Shown here: one piece after another, positions 55,967-64,000 of the stretch
Layout: each line of letters opens with the position of its first letter
Numbering within the stretch: position 1 is the first letter of the stretch
Source of the DNA: Ailanthus altissimus
Lineage: Eukaryota > Streptophyta > Magnoliopsida > Sapindales > Simaroubaceae
NCBI GenBank assembly: GCA_946807835.1
Contig: OX327693.1
Location: 7,023,501 to 7,087,500 of the forward strand
DNA: 64,000 bases
Direction of reading: 5' to 3'
Made by a program: the position numbers and the translations under genes
The notes under the pieces: generated by a model
Seen by the model: the letters and a program-made list of their open reading frames with translations, nothing else
The model's database searches: none
Told to the model about the DNA's origin: nothing

Positions 55967-56202
55967 GTCAAAATTATTAAAAAATATGAATACATTAATT
56001 ATAATGAATCAATATGTACAAGTGGTGGCCTTTATATAGGCTTAATAATACAAAAATCGATAATGAGAGTTCGAAATACAAAGTACGAAGAAAATTCAAA
56101 CCTGCTTAATACCATGTCAAAATTATTAAAAAAATATGAATACATTAATTATAATGAATCAATATGTACAAGTGGTGGCTTTTATATAGGCTTAATAATA
56201 CA
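55905..56202. repeat. Tandem duplication, unit 149 bp, across the LTR and primer-binding junction
   Basis: The segment from AAATCGATAATGAGAG occurs at 55905 and again 149 bases later at 56054, with almost no differences over the unit (for example GTGGTGGCCTTT against GTGGTGGCTTTT). Each unit carries the primer-binding-like site and the outer part of the LTR, so the LTR edge TGTCAAAATT appears at 55966 and 56115. Confidence 0.92.
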
Positions 56203-56360
56203 AAAAAAGAAAAAAAAATCTACTTTACACAAGAAATATATCTTATACATAACATACGTTCTATACAAATAATGTCTTATATAAATAATATGTTTATATA
56301 AGAAGTACAACCTAAGTAAGACAATATTTCTTAAATAAATAACTTTGTGTCAACACTAAT

Positions 56361-56970
56361 ATTAAGTTGAAAAAAAAATGTAATGAAATATTCAATATTC
56401 AAAGTCCAAGCCAAAATATCCGGTAACACTTCCATATATTTACTATTTGTGTAGGATTGTTAATTTGTTACATGAATATTATAAATCAACTTGACATTAT
56501 ATTAGCTTTGAAAAAACAAAATAGAATGAATGTATGTTCTTTTAAAAAAATTTAATTATAATGTATTTGCATGATGAAAAAAAATTATTGATATAATATT
56601 TGACAATTCCTAATAATAAATATCTTTAAAAATGTGGATTTAGAAAATATTTTATTGGGCTAATTCAGGGCCCAGCTTTAAATCCAAATCTGAAAATAAA
56701 ACCCGTAACCATACCCGGATCCGAAGCGAACCGTGTCGTTATACTGAGACAAGAAAGTGGCAACGAGTGAGTGGGCATCCATTATTATATTTCTTAGATC
56801 CTGATCCACTTTATCATCATTTTCCTTAAATTCCCAAAATGCCCTTATCAGAAGTTTATATAGTTGCTTGAATTTTTTTGCATTTACGCCAAAATTTACA
56901 TTTAAGAGCCAGTATCTCTCTCTGAAATACAAAGAAGATCTACGTTCCTTTATTCTGATTCTTCAATCCA
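56361..56970 (+). promoter_or_regulatory. Upstream region and probable 5' UTR exon of the FAR1-related gene
   Basis: The last 50 or so bases before 56971 end in CTTCAATCCA followed by GTAAGT, a perfect plant donor site, which marks the end of a non-coding first exon. Upstream, sequence rises in GC near 56660-56800 as is common at plant promoters. The transcription start was not located. The minus-strand frame at 56678-56932 has no recognisable domain and is probably chance. Confidence 0.55.
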
Positions 56971-57600
56971 GTAAGTCACAAATCTTGGGTGCAATTTAAC
57001 ATTTACCCATTAATTTTTCGCTCTTTTTCACTTCAGCTCTTGTTCTCGAATTGCTTTTCACGGTGCATTTTTTTGGGTATTTTTTTCGGGTGAAAACTAG
57101 GCAATTAGAGTAAATAGAGCTTGAATTGTAATGGGTTTGTTTTATATCGAGTTGTTTCGTTTTATTTTGAGATTAAAGGAAGTAGTTTTGGCTGCTAATA
57201 GTTGCTTATGAAATGCTTAGTGTTTTAGAATAACAGTGATTTGAATAGTTTAAGTATTGATTATTATTCGTGTTTTAATTTTATTTAGTTTCAATTTCAT
57301 AGATTATTTTTGGGTTATTTTCCTCTATGTATTTTGTTTTATTTACTTTATGTTTAAATGGTGAATTTTCAGCAAGATTCCAATTATGTTCAGAACTCTT
57401 TGTACATTTTTTTCCCCTTATTTTATCCCCTAGCTTTAAATAATAATGCTTTAAGTTTCTTGTGAAGCATTTCAGTACTTTATACTAACTAAAAAGAAAA
57501 GAAAGAAGAGAAAAAGGGAAAAAAATTTCTTTGAATGAGATATTGGAAAAGGAATTTCGGAATTTGAAGAAGAGTTACAGCTAATGATGTTGAGTGGCAG
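56971..57600 (+). other. Probable first intron of the FAR1-related gene
   Basis: It starts GTAAGT and could end at GTGGCAG (57594-57600), with a branch-like CTAAT at 57581-57585. An alternative acceptor TTACAG ends at 57580; using it would leave an out-of-frame ATGATG upstream of the coding frame. The interior is T-rich, as plant introns are. Confidence 0.55.
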
Positions 57601-60600
57601 TGGATTCAGATGAGGGAGCTGGAGCAGTAGAGAGCTCTGCTGGAAACGAGTTGGTTACATACGAAGGAGATTCAATCCTAGAGCCATGTGAGGGAATGGA
57701 GTTTGAATCTGAAGATGCTGCCAAGATATTCTATGATGAATATGCGCGGCGAGTAGGATTTGTTATGCGTGTGATGTCTTGTCGCCGTTCAGAAAGAGAT
57801 GGTAGGATTCTTGCACGCAGACTTGGATGTAATAAGGAGGGTTACTGTGTTAGCATAAGAGGGAGATTCGGGCCTGTTCGAAAGCCAAGACCGAGCACAA
57901 GAGAAGGTTGTAAGGCAATGATTCATGTAAAGTTTGATAAATCTGGAAAGTGGGTGATCACTAAATTTGTAAAGGATCACAATCATCCTCTTGTGGTGGC
58001 ACCGCGTGAAGCTCGTCAAACAATGGTAAGGTTTTCTGTTCTCAAATATAACTCTAATTTGTGGCTATCTACTAATTTTTTAGTTATTTTATTTTTTTAA
58101 TTGCTTTGATGTTTAAATATAGCATTTAGTTTTCTTTCTGCATTTTTCTATTCTCCATAGTCAGCAATTTATAAGAAGTAATGTGTTCATTTTTCTTAGG
58201 TGTTTGTGTCAACAATATTTGACTTATTTTCTCTATAACAGATGCCTCAAGTTTTGATCTCTACTTGGGTCATAGCTGAGAATTCATTGTGATGGAAAAC
58301 GTTTGACACAGTGTACTTTATAAGAAGAATAAACAACCAAAGAATTGGGATGCTTATGCATATAAACAAATGTATACATAAGTAATGTACTAAATAACAT
58401 GTGGAGGCATAAGGTCTATGCTATAGAAAACTTGAGTTTACTGATGCCGTAGTATGAGAATTGCTGAATTAATTAGGGTCTCGTTACTATATGCATGGCA
58501 GATCAAGACTCTGTGTCAAATATTTGCATGCTTAATAGATAAACAATAGCAAGGGATGACACTCTTGGAATTGGCTTGGTATTATTAACTGAAACAACTA
58601 TTTTCAAATTTGAAGTGACCAGAATTTTCTTATACAATAGTTGCTTTTCAGGGTTATTTATGTCGTACGGATTTACCAGCAAGTCCATAGAGTAATGAAT
58701 GGACAACAGATAAAATAGGTGCCTCTATAAACAGAAATGAAAATGAAGCCTAAATAGACAAAAGAAGTATCCTAGTAAATTGAGTTACTGTAGATCTGAC
58801 TAGTCTGCTTCAGCAATAATTTAAATAGATTGTCTGCTCTTTGATAGGTCGAAAAGTAGTTGTGCAAGCTGTTGGAGTTGAGTGATGGATTTTTATGTCG
58901 AGGATCATAGCTAATATGCCAGCCCTAATGTTAGAAGTTGACGGAAGCTACTGGTGCCATTTAGTAATCTAGATGATGTTTCTCTGTCACCAATGTCATT
59001 TTCACTATGGGAAAGAAAATATGCAAAACGTTGTGAATTTTTCTGCAGCTACACAAGTTCTTGGTGAGATGAAATATCTGTATATATAAAAAAAAGTGGA
59101 ACATGAACTGATTAACTTGTTTGAAGGGGGAAAAGATTGTTGATTATGATAATTTGTTGTACATGGAAATATTATGAAAGTTCCAGGTGACACATGTCAA
59201 TTATGACTTGAATGTTGACACATTGCAAACTTTTGAAAACAATTGATTGATTTCTGGGGGAAATCAGTTGTTTGTAGCATTTGTCGAAGTACTATCTCAC
59301 AGTTCTATGCAAAGACCAAATTTTTGCTTTGATAAGGAATGGTAAATATATATAAATAATACTGGTAGGTTTGAAGCAGAAGAAGAATCAAGAAACAAAA
59401 TGATCAACTATAGAATATAACCACAAAGAGAGGATGAGAGAAATGGGAGGGGGCAGCAAGGCAATAAAATTTGTAGGTAATGCTGCCAACTGAGGCAGCT
59501 TGATTTTCTTTCACATTTCCTCTTTTTCTCCTTAAAGCTATATCCAAATGCATTGATATTTGTATAGAGAGAGACATGAGAATCTTTAGAGCCTCCATTT
59601 ATTAACTATTCACTAATCCTCTTATTATACTTAGTATGTTTTTATAATTGTCATGTCTTAGACAAATTTGGAAACACCCCTAATTTTCTTACTTTCAGGA
59701 ATATACTATTAATTATATGACCTCCAGTGTAATAATTCTTTAGTAAGGTCCAAGAATAAAAATTATTTGGCTATCTGTTTCTTTTTTAAAGCATAGAGAA
59801 AAGGTTCAATAAAAATGTGAACACTGTTTTATTAGAAAAATTGATTATATCATTTATGTAGGTTTGGGTTATATGATTGCAAATCTTTATCTAAAGTTTG
59901 GGTCATATGATTGCTTTGAAATGTCACTGTGTCTATCACTTCTATTATTAGTCAGGTGAGGAAGAAATCCTCCTGGTGTACATATTGTGTTTCATCCTCA
60001 AGTATTGATCTCTCTTTTATTCTTTCCATCAGTTTTACCAATTCTGTGGGGCACTATTTGAAGCTTTACTTGTGGTTTGGCTTTTTGAGCAGTGGTTGAT
60101 AAAACTGATTTAAGGAAGTTGAATGGATTACAAGTGTTCTTAATCAAATCAAGTAGTCTATTTAAACATATCTTAGATGGATGTGTTCATCAAAATGAGT
60201 TTATTTTTATTGCTTGGAAATATGAAATTGAGCTGGATAGTAATCATTTTACATGCATATGCTACTTGGTCGACTATGTTCCTCCAAATATCATAATAAT
60301 TTGAATCAACAAAGCTAGAAATCATTCAAGCAGAAAACCTACCCAGACATGAAATTATTGTTTGCAAGTGTATCGGTCACTTGAAAGCTTGATTAGAAAA
60401 AAATCATATTCCTGATCAATGGCTTCATCACTCAAGGATGTTATTTTCGATGGAGATTCCAATTGACGAAGTTCTATTGATTCAAAAGAAATTTTAAAAT
60501 TTTAATTAGAGTATTTGACTTCTTGAAATCATTGTGATTTCAGTGAGGAGGAAAGCTTGGTGTATTGTTAGTTCTTCAGTTAGCACTAGCTTTTTGAGTC

Positions 60601-61749
60601 TTAGTTGGAGAGAAATGGAAGATTATTAGAGAGGAAAGCATGTTGTATGGACTTTCCTTTTGGGCTTCAGTTTCTTTCAAGTTTCAGGATCCCTCTTTAT
60701 TATTATATATAGAAAGAAATTCAAAAGGTTTTTCTAATAATAATTAGTGGAGACTGGAAGTTAGATTGTCTCCAGACTGTGCTAGTGGATTTGATGTATG
60801 GTTGTTTAGTTTCAAACTTGAACATGCTTATTGGATGTATTCGTATCCTCTTCTTGGTCATTATTTCACTAAAAATATTTACCATCACCATTTTCTTTTC
60901 AGCATGAAGTGGATATTTGTGTTATAGTCTCAATTTAAAAATGCACAAGTTGAAATAAATAAATTTTTTTTGGGTAAATATTGATGCCTAATGCTAATTA
61001 GAAACAGTCATAGTGAGAAGAATAATGTTAACATCAATGAAGATAACTTTAAAACTGAGACAGAGAAGTTGCTTCCCCTAGTAACAGTATTTTTTGTCTG
61101 AGTATCTTTCTTTAGTTGCACTGGCAAACTTAGTTCTTATTGTTATCTAGAGACCTTTTGAACATTCAATCACTCTTTCCTATTCTTTCTCGAAATCGGA
61201 ACTTTCACTACATTTTGAAAGCATCAGGTTTAGCATCTGTTCTTTTCCTTCCTCAATAATTTTACAAGTTAATTATTCCCTAGTCTTTTGCGGACATGCA
61301 TACATGCAGACATGGCTGTGTGCATGTGTACGAAACATTAATTTTTGTGACAATATGTCTGTGTTTAAATATAGACAGTGAGATTACTTTCTTGGTACCC
61401 AATGTAGTCAGTTCATTACTTGGTCATGCAAAGTGATCCTACAAATCAGTGCTTTTTCTATGCAGAAGTGATAAGTCAACAGTTGAAACAGCTTTTCGGT
61501 TGTCAAATGAGATTTGAATTGTTTGTTTTATATATTCTTTTGTAGGATGAAAAGGATAAGAAAATTCAGGAATTGACAGCAGAGCTACGGAATAAGAAGC
61601 GGCTATGTGCAGCATATCAAGAGCAGCTAACAGCATTTATGAAAATTGTTGAGGAGCATAGTGACCAGCTATCAAAGAAAGTACAGAACGTAGTGAACAA
61701 TCTGAAAGAATTTGAATCTATCCATAAGGAGCTTTTGCATCACAGATAG
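57601..61749 (+). CDS. FAR1-related factor (short FRF type), two coding exons plus a split start codon
   Basis: Exon 57601-58025 and exon 61546-61749 (TAG at 61747-61749) join in phase 0 with GT/AG borders. The first holds a FAR1 DNA-binding domain: EGMEFESEDAAKIFYDEYARR, GFVMRV, then C77, C104, H127 and H129 as the zinc ligands (CNKEG, REGCKA, HNH). The second encodes DEKDKKIQELTAEL and a coiled coil to the end. About 209 residues, no MULE transposase domain or SWIM finger, as in the FRF branch of the FHY3/FAR1 family; such proteins are nuclear and may compete with full FAR1 factors. The visible frame has no ATG before residue 33 and a TGA at 57591. If intron 1 runs from 56971 to 57600, the A ending the upstream exon joins TG at 57601 to form ATG (MDSDEGAGA). 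A start at the internal ATG (57696) is the alternative. Confidence 0.88.
58026..61545 (+). other. Large intron (3.5 kb) of the FAR1-related gene
   Basis: It begins GTAAGG after the codon ATG and ends TTTTGTAG before GATGAAAAG. It is T-rich. No transposon domain, RNA gene or other exon is recognised; the frames at 58503-58706, 59404-59598 and 60092-60304 have no recognisable domain and are probably chance. Confidence 0.8.
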
Positions 61750-62437
61750 CCTAAAAGTGAGTATTTTAGTACAACATTAAAAATTGGTTATGCAGTTCTT
61801 TTTTCTCTTCTGTACCACTCACGTCTATAATTTGTTTATACAAAGCTGTGTCTAGTAGAGAATTAGGCGTTTAGCTTGTTACTCTAAACATTATACATGG
61901 TATACATGTACAATATAATAGACAGCTTTGAGGATTTACATTGGTAATTGTTGCTAAAGCACACATCTCTCTTTGTCTTATAATTTTTTCTGGTCTTTTC
62001 CTTGCTGGAGTATGAAATATTTTGGGGTTGTGTTCCGGAAAAATTCTCAAGTTACATTGTGAAGGCAATTTACGCCGTGCATACAACTGCTTTGGAAGGA
62101 CAGGACTTTCAACCTTGTGTAAATGACTCTTAGATTGTAAGACACAATCACTTATTGAAAATTTTAACAGAGTTCTGATGAAATTAAGTGCAAGAGCTCC
62201 ATTTGTTTTCGACGTCTGCAGTAGCTCCTTTTGTTTTTCATTGAACAATTTTTAAGGATTCCATCCTTAGCATTAACCAGTTTAAAACCTACAAACGCAC
62301 CCAATCCACGACTCTTAACTAGAAAAAGGGTTATTATTGCGTAGGTCTTGGTCGTTTTGCCTTCGTACAAATAAACTACTTGTTTACAAATTTAAGTCAA
62401 TTAAATCCTTTTTAATTCTTATTTTAGATTTAATGAA
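61750..62437 (+). other. 3' flank of the FAR1-related gene
   Basis: It probably contains the 3' UTR. The two overlapping minus-strand frames at 61871-62248 and 62164-62370 have no recognisable domain and are not called as genes. Confidence 0.5.
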
Positions 62438-62605
62438 ATGAGTAATGTTATATTTTTTTTTAAATATTTTATTTTAAATAATGTATTAAATAATTATAGA
62501 GTGGTGAAATAGTATAATTTTTATTATTTTATTATTTAATAATTATTTTACGTCATTTAAGATAAAAAAAATTTATGATATTATTTGAAATATATAGTAT
62601 TATTT
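62438..62605. repeat. AT-rich inverted repeat, possible MITE
   Basis: GAGTAATGTTATA at about 62439 is loosely mirrored by TATAGTATTATTTTG near 62596, with inner complementary tracts (ATTTTAAATAATGTATTAAATAATTA against TAATAATTATTTTACGTCATTTAAGAT). The GAGTAATGTTA end resembles that of the hairpin at 12002-12186. Low complexity makes this weak. Confidence 0.4.
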
Positions 62606-64000
62606 TGTTTAAATAAATCTTTTGACTGCTATTTTAAAAATTATTAAATAAATTTTAGTGTTTAAAAAAATAGAATCAATAATTTAACTATGTTAACAAA
62701 TTTAGTTACAAAGTCAACCAGTCTTGTGGTAAAAAGACTTTAAGTGCATGTAAGAAATTTGAACTTCAAATCCCCAACTTTAAGATTTTTAAAAAAAAAT
62801 TCTCGCACTCTCTTCAAACAAATCTCATGGTCAAAGTTTTGGTTCAACGGTTAAGGGATTTATTTGAAAAAAATCTAAAACAAGAAGGACCTAAATGACT
62901 TCAATTGCAAACAGGTTGGTTGTTTGAACAAAGACAAAATAATAAGGACCTAGGTGATAATAACTCTATAAAAATTGATCAGCGATGAAACCTGAAAACA
63001 CGGAGACCGATCAGTGTTCAAAGAGACGCAGATTAAAATTTGAAAAATTTCTGAAGTTGACCAAATTAGGAGAGTTTGAAGGAAGTTTCCTTTAAATGAT
63101 TTGTTAGATCTATTATAAAATTAGAAGAGTTTAAAGATTGAAGTTAAATTATTTAATGTAAAGTTAAAAATATTAAAAATAAAAGAAAATTAGTAAATTT
63201 ATTTTTTAAATTTAATTTTTTTTTATTTTGAGTGATTTTTATAATTAATTATTAAAAATGTATAGATATAGTATGAAAAATAAGTTAAAGACGTATGTAA
63301 AATTAAAAATGATAGATTTCGGTTATTTTTTGCGAGACGTGCCGCCTGCTTATACGAGCGATGAAAATGCTTCATACGGCAGATGCGTAAAAGCACACGC
63401 CAACGACGTTAGACACACACCATTGGGCATCCATTATGGCGCTCCAAGGTAAGGTGCCACGTGGTAATTTTAAAATTTTTAATTAATTTAAAAATATATG
63501 ATTTGATTTATTAATAATTATTTAAATATTTTTTATTGTTTTGTCAATATTAAGATAGGTTAGTTGTAATAAAAATTCTTATATAATAGTTAGTTATATG
63601 TTAATAATTTTATTGTGAATATTATATGTTAATAATTTGTTTACTTTTTTCAGGAAGGAAAATGTTTCAAAAGACTACGTAATTGTCGAAAATATTTTTT
63701 ATTGAGAGAACATACATGCTTACTCGAAGTTATGAGTTATACAAAATATAAAAACTAAATTGACTTCGAAGCATGTCGAAATATTTAGAACCACTTGATT
63801 TGGTTATTTTTTGGGTATATTAAATATTCCATTCTCAAGTATTTTAGCACATAAAATTTTATTAAGACGCGTACATACTAAAATTTTATATGAAAAATTA
63901 TGGTTCTATATAAGAAAAAGACGTATTAAATTATCTTGTCAAGAATTTTATTTGATTATTGATTTGAGGATGGAGGGTTATCCTATAGTAAGTGAGTTAA
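62606..64000. other. Right edge of the window: unassigned sequence with a GC-rich patch
   Basis: Most of this is AT-rich. A GC-richer patch at about 63330-63465 contains most of a 64-residue frame (63258-63452) with no recognisable domain, then GTGCCACGTGG, a G-box-like word, at 63453-63463. It may be part of an element that continues past the window. Confidence 0.4.

Larger units (their letters stand above)
53477..56355 (-). mobile_element. Decayed Copia retrotransposon on the minus strand
   Basis: The LTRs are 56115-56355 (5' on this strand, 241 bp) and 53477-53675 (3', 199 bp). Flanks are TTAAT (53472-53476) and CTAAT (56356-56360); the sister copy at 1661 also has CTAAT. On the minus strand a primer-binding-like TGGTATTAAGCAGG precedes a gag start at about 55966-55751 (ILDETNYSLWYQ). 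Remnants of an RNase H end lie near 53880-53720 (NRTKYVKIDIHFIKEKL, then a DQLTDLLTK-like stretch). Most of pol is unreadable, and the element is shorter than a full Copia, so it has internal deletions. Confidence 0.82.

Noticed and set aside
57594..57596. GTG at the left end of the FAR1-related open frame as a start
   Set aside because: It is only the first codon after a stop. GTG starts are not expected in plant nuclear genes, and a split ATG gives a better model.
57584..57613. ATGATG just upstream of the FAR1-related frame as the start codon
   Set aside because: It opens a different frame and reaches a TGA after nine codons. The coding frame itself has a TGA at 57591.
61871..62370. Two overlapping minus-strand frames downstream of the FAR1-related gene
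   Set aside because: Neither has a recognisable domain or gene-like context, and they overlap each other in different frames.
1..64000. CRISPR arrays, bacterial operons, rRNA or tRNA genes
   Set aside because: No regularly spaced identical repeats with unique spacers, no tRNA cloverleaf and no rRNA motif were recognised. The only tRNA-related sequences are retrotransposon primer-binding sites.

Overview
This is nuclear DNA from a flowering plant, most likely a eudicot. It is AT-rich, has genes with introns and plant-only gene families (BAHD acyltransferase, FAR1-related factor), and most of it is decayed LTR retrotransposon. I see no bacterial-style operons, no CRISPR array and no rRNA or tRNA gene.

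Three host genes can be supported. Two are intact, intronless BAHD acyltransferase paralogues: 2974-4362 on the minus strand and 37171-38535 on the plus strand. They point away from each other and share about 170 bp of promoter and 5' leader as well as the coding sequence. The third is a FAR1-related factor on the plus strand (57601-61749, with a probable 5' UTR exon ending at 56970). It has a zinc-binding FAR1 domain exon, a 3.5 kb intron and a coiled-coil exon. Its start codon appears to be split by the first intron.

The space between the two BAHD genes holds a four-level retrotransposon nest. A Copia element with about 2.3 kb LTRs (about 13956-34746) carries in its left LTR a solo LTR of a second family (15146-27915, target duplication GTTCT). 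That solo LTR was split by an Athila/Tat-like Gypsy element (15852-27605, duplication GAGAT). The Gypsy element was in turn invaded by a reversed solo LTR of the first Copia family (22619-24980, duplication GTATT). The Gypsy element has lost reverse transcriptase and RNase H, and its protease end now reads in frame into integrase. To the left lie a truncated Copia element (5490-8244, minus), a Gypsy LTR remnant, an interrupted tandem array with a period near 375 bp (9620-11970), a small hairpin element and an LTR-like fragment.

To the right of the second BAHD gene are a pair of about 350 bp direct repeats, a hairpin transposon with long terminal inverted repeats (42575-43315), an internally deleted Copia derivative, and a fuller Copia element (45958-51614). 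That Copia element holds a second solo LTR of the nest's second family (47611-48606, duplication ATACT). A diverged direct duplication links the left edge (1-2437) with 51850-54955. Both copies contain the same edge of a minus-strand Copia element (53477-56355 in the fuller copy), so that element inserted before the duplication. The FAR1-related gene starts about 600 bp beyond this element.

The BAHD enzymes probably acylate specialised metabolites in the cytosol, and the FAR1-related factor is probably nuclear. Nothing suggests that they act together. All calls rest on reading the sequence by eye, and repeat edges not fixed by a target duplication are approximate.
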